Below are positions 14,201-27,000 of a DNA stretch of 64,000 nt, piece after piece. Made by a program: the position numbers and the translations under genes. The notes beneath the pieces were generated by a model. That model searched no databases. It was not told the DNA's origin and saw nothing but the letters and a program-made list of their open reading frames with translations. Source of the DNA: Brugia malayi (lineage: Eukaryota > Nematoda > Chromadorea > Rhabditida > Onchocercidae). The stretch is taken from positions 8,408,001-8,472,000 of the forward strand of contig NW_025062478.1 in assembly GCF_000002995.4 (NCBI RefSeq), given 5' to 3'. Position 1 is the stretch's first letter, and each line of letters starts with the position of its first letter.

Positions 14201-17104
14201 ATACTCATTTTAAATAAAGCATATCAGTAATATTTCGGGGACAAAACTTTTTCAATAATGCTGTTCCATGGAAAACTTAACTTCTTGTTGGTTACAGACT
14301 TTTCATTCAGTAATCCGTATTATTACATTTCACAAAAACAAGGTTTAAATCAACTTGCTAGGATAAGACAATGATCCTGAATAAAGCCATTCATAATATT
14401 ATATAATTCATAATGATATATAAACTTCATCCTATCATTCTACAGTAGTTTTTATAAAATACCTTCGATTAATATACAAACGAAGTCATCAATTAAGATT
14501 CACGGAGATTTGAAAATGCACGAATTATAAATAATTTTATAGGCTAAGCTTAAACCTGTAATTTTAATTAATTTCTGCCATCATAACATTCGAAAAAGAA
14601 GAGAAGTTGGAAAAAGATAGATAGTTAAAAACAACAAACTCTTCTTTTCATGTCTTGCGTTATTTTAATATTGGGTAAAAGAGTATACAATCATTTGTAA
14701 TCTGAAAGGAGCAAATTATTTAAATACAGTACAGAAGCTTATGTTTTAACCATCACTAATTTCTGCCAACATAACATCTGAAAAAGAAGAGAAGTTAGAA
14801 AAAGATAGCCGAAAGTGCAATCGATATATCAGAGGTTGAAAAAAAAATTTTTGTGAAAAAGCTGATTTACTTAAGTATGCTTGTGATTTTTATCTTTTAA
14901 AGATAATATTTTAAACTGAGCTCGGATGCTTTTAAGTAACCAGTGGATAAAATAATTTTACAAGTATTTCACGTGAGAAGCTAGTCATATTTTGGTAATT
15001 TCGAATTCGCTAATTCATTAGATTGAAATGTTTTCAGAGGCCATAAACGCAAGACATGAAAAAAAGAGCTTACTGAACATATGAAGTAATCTTCTTTACT
15101 TCTTAATTAATAATTCATCTCTACTGCCTACTAAATTACTACTTAATTAATAACTTATAGCTTACCAAAAAGCTCTCCTGTGATTTAATTTATTTATGCA
15201 GAATCAAGGAATGGATTTAATGTGCTAAACAAAAACAAAAAACAAAACAAACAAAGATATGACGAATACTTCTCGTTCCAATAATCGCGGTTTTGTATTC
15301 GAACGACTAAACTCAACTTCGAACTTCACTAATCGATGTATATTTCCATTCTAAATATCTTCATTAATCGATGTATACTTCTATTTTAATTATGATAACA
15401 TGATGAACGCAAAAGTTTCACTGCTTGTAAATTTCAACCATAGCAATTCCGATTTAAATCTTAAACATTATTCGCCTATTCGCCTAGTTTTAATCAACAG
15501 AAAAATAGTAAGAGTACCTGAACAGCAAATGGATTTAATAAAGCACCAGCAACTCCAGATGACACAATAATCAGCTGTGAATAAGGCTAAAATTTTACAT
15601 CGAACATCAGTACAGGCTACGAAAATTCACGAAAATCCTCACAATAGAAAATAAATAAATAGAAATAATGAGAACATACAATCATTCAAATATGGGAAAA
15701 TGGCAACTAGTAGTCAGAAAATTTTGAATCAAAAATTAATAAAAGCAAATCTAGGAAAAATCTGAAGTAGATATTAAAGCTTACATAATATAAGTACCAA
15801 TATAATGAAATATTATACGATTTCAAAAGCTTCACTGATTTCTTTCCTTGATTTATTTGATACAACTCTAATCCCTGAAAAAAATGCAAGAGAGTAACAG
15901 TAATAAGTGGAAAAGTGGATTCAGACATATTTGATTTATCTGAAAAATGGCTATATCAATTTCCTTCTTAAAAAAATTTTTTAACTAAAAAAAAATGAGT
16001 TTCCGAATTATAAGAACTGAAGCAAACTGTAATGTTAACAGAAACCTGGTTTGTAATAAACAGGATCTGGCTGTTCAGGATCCACTCCAGGCCGATGATA
16101 TGTGCTGAACAATTTTTCGCTGACTGTGAGAAACATGTAGATAAAGAGTTGGTACTAAGAGCTGTGAAGTTTATAAAATCCTTAAAATAAGGTATAATGA
16201 AATATTATACGATTATATGTATGTATATATATTAACATGACAAAAGTATTCTGTATATAGATATATTAACATGACAAAAGTATCACAGAATCATTGCTGA
16301 TATGGACCTAAGACATTTTTTAATTATTAAATTTGTTGAAAAACCGAGTTCAGAAAATTAACTTAAATTTACTATAGAGCACTTGAAATTTTATTAATTA
16401 TTAATTGAACATCACATTGTACCTTTCCAAAAATGTAAACATTAAAAATTTTGGAACTATGTGCTTTGTGTACCCTAAATTATCCTTAAAATTAAAATTT
16501 CAGTCATTACAACAGTAGATTCATCATATTGCACACATATCAAGCGTTGGTCTGGAGAAAATTTAATAGCTCGAATTTTATTCCTGTTCTTCAATCTGAA
16601 ATTTACAACAAAGAGAATTACTATAAAAATTTGCCTCAATAGGAAACCAATTCCAAATAACATTTGCGACAAGAAATTTAAAAATGGGATGCAATCGACT
16701 GCATTTATTGAAGATAATCGGATAATGTGATTCGAAAAAAAAAATTCAATGGGAAAAAAGGACAGCAATAATATCCAACATTTATTTCGAGTTTGGAAAT
16801 TAAAATCACCGAAATGAAGTGATCTCATCTGATTCTAGTCCATAAGCCTTTACTTCCACGACATCTTCGCCACGAACTGTTACAATCTAAACAAAAAAAC
16901 TAACGAATTCCCTCTTCGCAACGCTGCTACCACAGTAAGCTCAGCAGTTTTACATGCCACACTTCACTCTTTATTCATCTTATTCTTTCCTAATTTATCC
17001 ATTTCTCTCTATTATCGTACCTTTTTATTAACATCATCATAAAAAATTTCACTCAGCGCACTCCCCGACTGGAAGATGACGTGGGGTACACCTATTTCGA
17101 GCAT
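11269..17104 (-). CDS. RMC1 homologue (regulator of MON1-CCZ1)
   Basis: Exons in order of transcription: 17021-17104, 16810-16886, 16511-16595, 16046-16123, 15785-15874, 15518-15586, 15253-15350, 13825-14011, 13403-13654, 13092-13263, 12607-12812, 12059-12166, 11755-11894, 11543-11658, 11269-11381. All phases agree and give about 624 residues (human RMC1 has 657). Matches to the human pattern include IRAIKFSPDQRLICVQ, ELYQINQGKKSVKLLKSYN, FNNLVIVHHQ, KLYSPSWVMFQP and RIIPDSKQL. RMC1 binds the MON1-CCZ1 exchange factor that activates Rab7 on late endosomes. The N-terminal half is a beta-propeller-like region; the C-terminal half is the helical Mic1 domain. I chose the ATG at 17104 because a good acceptor (TGTTGCAG) lies just upstream. 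An extension reaching 17176, with a one-codon ATG exon at 17270-17272, is also possible in frame. The donor of the 11543 exon (GTTCGA) is weak but the only one that fits the phase. Confidence 0.88.
14178..14280 (-). repeat. Degenerate copy of an RMC1 exon within the neighbouring intron
   Basis: The + strand at 14178-14235 resembles 13909-13958, inside the RMC1 exon 13825-14011 (shared core ACTCATTTTA, then AAAGC and ATATCAGTA). Weaker similarity continues to about 14280. Intron sequence after the exon is also repeated (14050-14080 and 14390-14420 share a TAATATTATATAATTCATAA core). This suggests an old tandem duplication of exon plus intron, now decayed by frameshifts. Confidence 0.6.
14577..14808. 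repeat. Diverged direct repeat in RMC1 intron
   Basis: A block of about 45 bases beginning TGCCATCATAACATTCGAAA (14577) recurs about 186 bases later (14763) with a few differences; both copies end in AAAAAGATAG. It lies inside the long intron between RMC1 exons 15253-15350 and 13825-14011. Confidence 0.75.
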
Positions 17105-17950
17105 TAACAGCAGCGGCGATTCCGGACAGTAATCTGCAACATGTAATTTCTTCACAAGCAGTGAAGCAACTTCTACCTATATCTTCAAAGGGTTTTAGTT
17201 GTAAATGGCTTTACATTTCGGAAGTTACATTCGGGATAATAACAGTTGCAATGTTACTCAATTGCTCACCATATAATTTCTAAGTCCATTTTTCTAAACG
17301 ATTTTCAAAACAAAATTCAAACTCGAAAGTCATTTGTTTAGATTCAAAAAACGATAAACAGTTGGCGAATAAAAATGAAATCAAGGTGTTCTGTAAAGAT
17401 AACGCCAGCAATTTCAAAGGATATAGGCAATGAATAAGAAAAATAAAAAAAAAAAAACGTTTCTTCGCATTCCAATCTACGAATTATCGAAGTAAATCAG
17501 CATAACTCTGTTATGTTCAACACCACAAAATGGTGCAACTAAAATGATGCATCGAAACATCATACTACATGACTGTATCAACGTATATGATCTTTAACCT
17601 ATTAGATTTGAGAATGACAATTCAGGTCGCACATAATCCAGGTCTCACATTCTCTTGAATGCAAAGTTCCAGACCATTCCCACTCCAAGTTGAAAATTAT
17701 CTTTCACAAACACTTTAAACAGTGGAAGTTTTCCCTCATATTTAAAAAAACAAGTAGGTCGTTTTATAGGGTATTTGCAAAGAATAACCTATATAAACCA
17801 AACAAATAACTCAATAAGGCTGTGCAGATTCCAGTGAGAATTCCTAAGGAAATGATTCATTTTATGCAATCAAACACATGACACGTAAACTATATGAGAA
17901 AAGCTTGCTTCGTTTCGTCCATTTGAACAAATATAGCTAGAAAATGAACA

Positions 17951-17989
<39 letters not shown>

Positions 17990-18113
17990 AATAAAAAATA
18001 GAAAACTGAACAATTAAAAATCAACTGTTTAAATTATCTTTTTAAAATACACTATACAGATCCTTTTCTAGATTAGATCTTTTTCTTTCCTTTTCATACT
18101 TACACCAAATTTT
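17105..18113. other. Gap between RMC1 5' end and shugoshin 3' end
   Basis: Both neighbours run on the minus strand. The stretch should hold the RMC1 promoter or 5' UTR and the shugoshin 3' UTR. It contains an AT dinucleotide microsatellite at about 17954-17984. I see no further exon apart from the optional RMC1 5' extension to 17176. Confidence 0.5.
17954..17984. repeat. (AT)n microsatellite
   Basis: About 15 uninterrupted AT units in the gap between RMC1 and shugoshin. Confidence 0.9.
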
Positions 18114-20588
18114 TCAATTAACATTTGGATTGCGCATTTTAGTTACTAAGTTTGGTTCCTTGAAAGATGATATCTTCGCTGCTGCAGCACGTTTATATCG
18201 GACACTTTCATTTAAATTTGCTACGCTCAGAATAGAAGTGGATGGTGTAGATGTTGGAGTTGTCAGAATCTTGATTTCTTCCGTAATCTCTGTATTATTT
18301 TCCAAGCTCATTTTACATTTTCTGCAATCATAAAGGATCAAACGAAAAAAAAAAAAAAACCAAAATACTTCTAATCAATACTTTTCAAGTTTGCAAACAA
18401 CTAACATACCTTGGTTCACTAGTTAAAATCTTCCTTTTCTTTCTGGCATGCATTACAACTTTCGACTCCTCGATCTGGTTGCTTTTCGCTGGTGTATTTT
18501 CATCATGCATTGCCTTCGATATACAAAGTTTTGATCTAGAGTGAGTAGTTGGTGTTTCAGGTTTAGGGAGTGTGGTGGTAATTTTAGGTATAGAGATCGT
18601 GGAAGGCGTCATAGGTCCCATCATAACAGTAACAGCTAGTGGATCTGTAATATAATTTGCTTTTGCTTACCAACAGAGTTTCAAAAATCAAAGAGAAAAT
18701 TAAAATTAAAAGTGAAATAATCCTGGACAAACTCATAAGGATGAATTACCTTTATGGTTCTGAGGTGAGAAAGATGAAATCTTCTCAGTAGATGTTTTAA
18801 GTTCAGGAAATGTTGTGAGTGAACCACGTGCAGGGACTATAGTAGGGGTTATATGTTCCGTCAGAACAACAGCAGTGGACGAATCTGAAATACAACTTTA
18901 GTCTTATTGAATTCAAATCTTTGAAGTTTTAAGCGAAAATTAAAAGCTAAGACAAAAATAATCTTGGACGGATTCATAAGAATAAACGACCTTCATCGTT
19001 CTGAATTAAGAAAGGTGAAATTGTCTGATTCGTTTTAGGAAAAGATACTTCAACAAAAGAAGCTTCGACGTCATTTTCTAAAAATACATAAATCTATAAA
19101 AATTTTCTGCATCAAAAAATGCAAAAAATGCAAAAATGCTGAAAAAAATGAAAAAAATCTATAAAAAATAAGTATCCAAAAATACTTGAAAAAATTCCCG
19201 AAGTTTTATTATATAGGTAAAAATTGACCAAATTCATGAGGCTCTTTTTTAATAAAAAAAGTTTGTCGTCGACTGTTACGGTTAGATTTGTGACCGTCTG
19301 GCGTTGGCTCAAATCCATCATTGCTTACAGGCATGATTAGACCTCTACTGGAAATAATGTCTTCATTTCCGTCCTTTTCACCGTAAATATCCTAAACACT
19401 GGAAATAATATCAACTTGTAAAGATGAAATGCACGTTGACGGTTAGACTAAATCAAGAAAAATCAGAAGCAAATAACTCACTTCCTCCACAGCTTCAAGA
19501 ACAGGTGGTCGCTGCACACGACGTCCAGTAATTTCGTTTTCTTAAATTATGCCCATAAAAACAATTGTATAGAAATTCATATAAAATTTGATAAACTCTG
19601 AAGCATGATAATAATACCTGTTTCGCAAGTAGATGGTACTACAACACTCTGACTGCATTCGCCTTTACAAACGTCATCCCCATTGAAATTACTGCACAAC
19701 CTAAAAAGCCACATAATTTTATCGCAGAGAAAGTAGAACGCAGTAAGATTCACTGACAAGCAACATTTTACTAACAGAGCGTGATCGAGGCGATTTGCTG
19801 CGTGATCAAAATCTTCTTTTGTTTTCTTCATATATTGCACAGTACGGCTAGCTATAGATTTCAAATGCTGCACTCTTTGCTGCAGAATAAATTATTTCTT
19901 TATTTAATCCTTGCAGTTCTTTCTTCAATTTAAAATAAAAACATGCGTATAAAGATACTGCTGAGATTTCTTGCAGAAAAAAGAAGGAAATTAGTCAAAT
20001 AACTATACAATACTCAACTACTCTACTCAGCTTTTTCTCTCCCAATGAACTCGTCTAAATTTAAAAATAATTAGTGCAACGATTCATATCTAAAAACAAC
20101 ACCAAAACCAAACTTCATGCTCCAAAAAAAAAGAGTAAAAACAAACCTGTAGTCGTTTCCTTACAATCATTTCGATGCGTTCTTCATCATTCGTTGATTC
20201 CAATCCTGCAATTCGTCTCTGCAAGTCAACGATTTCATTTTGTAATCGGCTGATCTCTGCTTTGGAGAATGCGAGCTGAATTCGAAGCTGTTGATTGGCA
20301 GCAACTAATGAGCGATTCGACCGAACTGTATCTAAATGATCATTTTCCAATTTTCAGCACTCATTTCAACTAATTTTTTCATTTTCCATATGTTCTCTGC
20401 TAGAACTGACGACCACAAATTACATCTGAAGATGGTGAACACGTCTGAGGGATAAACGCTTCACTAGAGAGACTGAGCTACAATAAATATTTTAGTTCTC
20501 AGAATATATTGAAATCAAGCTTACTCAATTTATTGCCGAACGTCTCGAATAAATTCGAATTGACCCTATCGGTATTAGTACTAGCCAT
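18114..20588 (-). CDS. Shugoshin (centromeric cohesin protector)
   Basis: Ten exons join in phase to 440 residues: 20525-20588, 20147-20331, 19776-19879, 19618-19700, 19482-19540, 19229-19391, 18991-19077, 18750-18884, 18410-18644, 18114-18321. The N-terminus (residues about 22-85) is a coiled coil with the shugoshin-like spacing NRSLVAANQQLRIQLAFSKA, the part that binds PP2A and dimerises in known shugoshins. The middle is low-complexity and rich in S, T and P. The C-terminus holds the short basic SGO motif: RYKRAAAAKISSFKEPNL then VTKMRNP, compared with the family pattern of basic residues, then Y/F-KEPxL, then K-basic. Shugoshin recruits PP2A to centromeres and shields cohesin from separase cleavage. 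The donor at 19775 (GTTAGT) was chosen because the stronger-looking one four bases on breaks the phase. Identification rests on the two end motifs together. Confidence 0.85.
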
Positions 20589-21057
20589 GCCCTAAAATAT
20601 GTACATATTAGGCAGTACAACAAACCTTCCCCACCAAAAGACCGCAGCTTAACCACATCCATTAGCAAAACCTCGCTGCCGACATTTCGGTTTAGGCGTA
20701 ACTCGCCAAAAACCAGTAATTAAATTAAGGTTGGTGAAATACGTCTAGTTGATTGCAGAAGCTTAGTGATGAGTGTTAGCCTATTATTGGCTTAGGCTTA
20801 AAGGTTTAATGATTCTCTTTTGCCTTTCAAATTTTTTTTTCTTCAAAAATTTAGAGATTAGTACATTTGTATGCATTAATCTGTCCCATTCGCCTTTCTA
20901 TCGCTACTATCCATTACTTGTAATTCTAGATAAAGATCTAACAGAAAAAGTGGCTTTACTGTTTTTTAAGTTTGTTCATTTATCAGATATGCATAGAAGT
21001 GTAATTATTTAGAGGAAGGAGTTAATTTCGAAGAAGAATCGTTGGAATATAGTGAAG
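20589..21057. promoter_or_regulatory. Divergent intergenic region between shugoshin and symplekin
   Basis: These 469 bases separate the two start codons, which point away from each other. It is the likely shared 5' regulatory region. TTATTTAG ending at 21012 could be the spliced-leader acceptor for symplekin. No TATA or other specific element is clear to me. Confidence 0.55.
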
Positions 21058-24000
21058 ATGACAGATAGTGAAAATACAAGCGAAGAGGTAAGTTTATTCT
21101 TTCATTATAAACTTTCTCAGTTCTCGCTCCAAAGCAAATTTCTAGCGTGTTAAAAGTATGAAATGTTCCTACATGTGCTATCATCAGAAAAAAATTAAAG
21201 TTTTGGATGAAATTATTTCCAGATTGGAAATGAAATACGTGAAGCGCATCAATCGTCCGGTAAATCAGTGGATATTCGCATCAAGCATCTTTACAGAGTA
21301 TTTATTTTTAATTCATTATTATGAGAGCAAAAAGAATAGGAATAGGAGTGAGAAAAGTGCAAACAGTGAATACACAGGAGATTACTCTTTGAAATTCGTC
21401 TTGTTAAACTATTAAGTTGGGATTATGGAAGTTAAGAATTGATTTAATTCTTTATTATGTGTTTGTTTCCAGTTAAATTAACAGTTAAATTAAGCTATCA
21501 ACAATTAAGAATTAAAACAACATCAAGTTTTTTGAATTTGTTCCGGATAATTTTGCTTAGATTATTAAGAACATGTTAATGATTTGCAAATCCACTTAAT
21601 ATCGAGTGAAATTTAAATTTATCCCAAATTGCATATTTCATTGAGAACATATTATTTGTACCTTAATTTTACAAATATTTGTAGGCTCAAGAATTGCTAC
21701 TACATAGAGATAAAAGCAATTCTCTTCTTGACAATTTTCTCGATGAAATGCTCGAATTTGTAGTGGAAAATGACTCGAAAATGCGTTGTTTCGTTGCATC
21801 CTTTATTGAAAAAGCTTGGTACATCAAGAATTTCTGTTTATGGTCTAAAATGTTCACATTTCATGTTTCACAGTTCCAGCAGACCACTTTATATGACTTT
21901 TATTTATTTATAGTAAAAAGGATTGCGAAGTAATGAAAAAGGCTGTTGTCTCGCTATCATATCTCATTCAAGCTGCTGGTCTGGGAATGGTTGCCGTTAT
22001 CAAAAAGGTGAAATTTTGTTTATATATTATTACACAACAATACAAACTTAATATAGGGGAAGAGTGTTTATAGTAGCAGTAACTTAAATGTGTAAGGTTC
22101 GGCGTCTCACTTACATTTTAAATTTATTGTTGTGTAACAAATTCATTAAATTTTCATTTTTTGAATTGTTTTTTTTCCCTTCTTTGAAAGTCCCATGATG
22201 TGCTGTTATTAAGGTAATCACTGTATGTTCGCAGTTATATCCATTTATTTTAAAATGGGCAGCTGGATCACGCAGTGCTGAGATTGCACGATGTTGGGAA
22301 GCTTTCTCAGTACTGAAAGGACGTATCATGCAGCACATCGATTCTGATAACGAAGGGTGTAGTTTTTTTTATAGTATTTATTATTGGTATGCAGTCTTAT
22401 TTTTTCTATTTTTTTAAAATTGATTTTGTTTTAGCTAACTTCCTGTCTATTTTGCATTTCATAGATACTCAACATTTACAGCATACGCACCCAAACTATT
22501 AGATTTTTGGAAGCTGTAATCCTTGCTCAAACACTGCGAACTGAGGTGAGCTAATTTTTCGAATTATTCTGTAATTTTGTTAGAACTGGATATTTTAGCA
22601 TCAAAAATTTGGTGTATGCTTTCATTTACACTTATTTCTTATCTCTTATATTTTATTAAATTTATCTAGGAAAGTGAAAAAGGTCGTGGTGATAATATGT
22701 GCTTAAACGAAATTGGTCGCGACCATCGATTTATCTCATATCGTAAAATGGAGAGTGAAGCGACGCTAAATTTCAATTCGTTGCTTGATCATATTTCTTC
22801 GGCACATATATCCTCGCTTAACTTGTTAACTTGTCTAACTTGTATCTGTAATATCGCTCAACAGCGTCCGCAGTTTATGCAAAGAGTTGTTGGTATGAAT
22901 TTTGAAATTTATTGCATTCAGTTTGTACATTTTATTTAAAAAATTTCTATTTCTGCTCATTTCAATAGTTATTAGTCCAGAAATAAATATCTGTGAAATG
23001 TCCTGAAGGTTTTTCTTTCTTTTATTTATGAATTGAACTGCAATATACACTTGCTAATTGTTTTAAATTCTTTTTGATCATATACTGAAATTTTAGGAGC
23101 TCTGGAATCTTTACACGTTAATCTTCCTCCAACTTTAGCAACAAGTCAAGTGAAAAGTGTACGCAAGGAATTAAAAATGCATCTTCTACGCCTTTTGCGA
23201 CATTCTAGTAGCGTTCCATTTCACCCAAGAATAATGACATTATTAACAGATTTAGGAGCTGCGCAATCGGTAATTCCAAGTTCATTTTAAAGAACACTAT
23301 CATTGGACAAAGCTATTTTTAAGAACTGAATATGGAGTTAAAATGCCACAATAAGAATAATGTGTTTTAATTTTTTCTTTCAACACTTAGTTTTGCAACG
23401 ATTTTCAGGAGGTTTTACGCGCATTACCTTCTGCGAGTGAACAGCGTAAAAAGTCTCATCGACATAATGAGAGTAGTGACGAACCGGAAACAAAGAGAAT
23501 GAAAGTAAGATTTTTATAGAACTAACTGCTGTTGGAGCGCGGACCATCATTTTAATTTATATGAAATATTATCATTGCTTGAATTGGCTAAAAACACACA
23601 AACCTGAAAATCGACAGCTGGATTATTGATTTACATTAGCATTATTATGTATTTTTTTTTTTTTTTTGAATATTTTCATTTGACTTGTGTCATTTCTGAA
23701 GGGTATCGGAGAAACTCCGGCAGTTGCTGAAAAGGAAGATGATGAGGAATACGAAGATGAGGCTGGTCCAAGCATACCGATCGAAAAAAGTCAAACTCAG
23801 TTTGCTGTTGATATTACTGCCCAATTTGTATACGAACGATTGAAACCAAAATTGGTTACAAACTTGGTTCTTACATCCCTTGTGAGTTAATTATGTCATC
23901 AGCAGTTTCTTAACTACACTGCGAATCATATGTTAGTCAGTGAGTTCTGTTTAACTAAAGTGGAACATCTCGTTGAAGAAAAGGTTTAATTTATACTTTC

Positions 24001-27000
24001 AGGTAACACTTCCGGACGAAATGCCTGCAGCATTCCAATCGTCATATACTCCTATTGCTGCAGCTGGTACGGAAAGTCAGATTCGGCACTTATCACGGAT
24101 GATTGCAACACAGTTAACTAACATGGAGTTAGGTCCAGGAATCGAGAAAATTCGGGCAGAAAACCAACAGTATATCGGTTATTTTTCCAGATTTATGATC
24201 ACTGAATAGTACAAAAATAATAGGAATAAGTGGTAGAGAATTGAATATTGCTTAAGAATTTTCTTGTGAATTAAATTTAATAATCATTTTTATTTTGGAG
24301 AAAGCTGAACCAATCTCGTCGTTTAGTTTGCGGTAGCACTTTATTATGTACATTTCTGACATATCGTGAAGAGATGATAAATAAAATTGCTTAAATTGCT
24401 TTAGCACGTCAAGCCGCAAAAATGGAAGGTGCCGTCATCCCATCCGCTCCACTGCATCAATTTCCTTCTGTGCAGCAAAATCAAGCGCAGCAATCTGAAT
24501 CTGTACTATCATTTATTTGTTTTAAAATTGATTACTGCGAAATGTCTATTATTTTGCGCGCTGTTCGAATTGCTTTTCTGCTGCATTTTAAGTTTTTTTT
24601 TTTTTTTTTTCAGGCGTTGTCAGCAAAAACTAGACCAAAGATTCAGTTTGGATTGCTTTCTATTACTAAAGAATTAGATCGAGAACAATCGCTGAAACTT
24701 ATTCTTCTTGCATTTCAAAGGATATTAGCCAATGAAAGTTTGTACTTCTTTGTCTTCTTTATTTCATCTTTTTTAGTTAGATTTATCAGTGTTTAAAGCA
24801 GTCTAAAATCAGTTGGCACTGTTAATAGTTTTTTAAGACACATGGGAAAGGTGCAAACCGAGTGTTTTTCATGTATTTTATATCTGCTTTTTCTGTGCAG
24901 ATTGCATTTGTATTAATTTGTCTTTCATTTGTTTTCGTAAAATTTTTGTTTTTTGTATGAGCTGTATGAAGTACTTGTTACTTATAGAAAGAGCAATTCA
25001 AGGCGGTGTAGGTGTTGCACAACAGAAATTGTTGATCAGGCTTGTAACTCGTCTCGATCATGATTCATGTGATGACTTTGAAAATCTACTCATGATGTTT
25101 ATTGTACAAGAACAGAAGTCACGAACTGAACTGGCATTATTGTGGATAGCAGAACTTTATGCGCAGTATCAAGGGTACTTATGTTGACAGTTTCTGGTCA
25201 AAATTACAACAATATAAAATAAAAATTTATATTAATATATATAATAGAAATAAATATATAGAAGTTATATATTTATGTTTCTTGTTCATTTTATGCAGAA
25301 TTACATTTACATTAACCTGTTTATTCGTTATAAGTCTAATAAAAAAGAAACGGATTAAATTATTCAGGTATTCCGTATGCCGGACTTCTTATGCCACAGA
25401 TGGATATCACAATGAATCTCAGCGTTACAAACGTTACGATGCAGTTTTGTGCAATTTATTAAGGACATTATATGAACGAGGAGAACACAAAGAAACGTGA
25501 TCATTCTTATTCCTTAACCTTCATCCATTTCTCTGCATAGGAAAGACAGAAATCCTAACGTACCTGTAAATTTAACTTTATTTTTTTACAGTTTATTCCA
25601 TAAGATCTTACTAGAAGCACCTTTGCTAACACCGCAGTCTCTTGTATGGTTACGAACTGCTTGTCTTGATTCGGTAGGTGTTATTTTTTCGTTCTTTATA
25701 GCAAAATTTTTAATAACTGGTAATCTTCCGGTCCTTTTTTTTTTTCGGAAATAGATCTTAAAGAATTACAGGTATTTGGAGCATTTGGAATGACAACATT
25801 ACGTGAACTAATTTTAACTCGAGCAAGACAACGAAATGAATTGTTGTGTATACTTCTAGATTTTTCATATAATGACAGAGCCGATGTCCGTACACAAAGT
25901 GTTGAAACGGCGAAAGAACTATATCAGATCGATTACGTCAGGCAACTATTTCTCATTATGAATTATAATTACTATTTATTGAATTTTCGAAAAATTCCTT
26001 TTTTTTCAGGGGAGATGTCAGGGAATATTTAGTTTCTTCAATAAATTATTGCACAAGACCAATCCCGCCTGCGCAACTTAATACCTATGAAAAAGAAAGT
26101 ACCAAATCTGACTGGGATGACGCATCAATACGCATTACCTTAAACTTATTTTTATCCATTCTTCCTCTTGACCATTCACTGATACATACTTTGGCTGCTG
26201 TTTATGCGAAATCTTCAAATGATATCAAGCGGGTAAAACTTAAATTCTTATTAAGCTGGTTTTTACTGTACCTTTGTTTTCATGTATTTTTGTAATCTAT
26301 TAAATTTGTGGAGTAAAAGAAGAAGAAAAATGGAATTATGCCTAGGGGAAAAGATTAGCTTAAAGATTTTTTTTAAAACATTCATGAATTTAAGCTATTT
26401 TTCGAGAGAAAGAAAAAATAAGCTTAAGGTATATCCTTTCTGCTCCACTGATTAATGGTGACACTGTAAATCCATGGATCAATCACGATCGTTTTGAAGT
26501 TATTCTTTTTTTGTTAGGGATCATTTTTAACAACCTTTCAAAAGTTTGGGAAATTAAAATAGTCCAGAGATGGACTGAATTTTTATAAGATTTTATTGCT
26601 TCGAAAGAAGAAATCTGTATATATTTTCAGGTTACACTGCGCACAATTGATAGTGCTATAAAGTCAATGGGTGCAACAAGTGAGCATCTTTTAGAAATGA
26701 TTGAAAATTGTCCACAAGGAGCTGAAACATTCGCTGCTAGAATAGTACATCTTCTCACTGAAAGGAGTGCGTTTTGCAATTTATTTGTTTGTTGATGGAT
26801 AATGTGCTTTTAAAAAACCTTTTTTTTTTCGAACAACCGCTATTTGAAATCTTTTATAGTTTCAGTGAAATTAATTTACTCTTCGTTATAGATCCTCCAA
26901 CTCAAGATCTTGTAAATAGGATAACTGCTCTGTATGAACAGGGAAGAACCGATGTTCGCTCAATGATACCAGTTTTGAGTGGTCTCGATAAGGTTATGAT

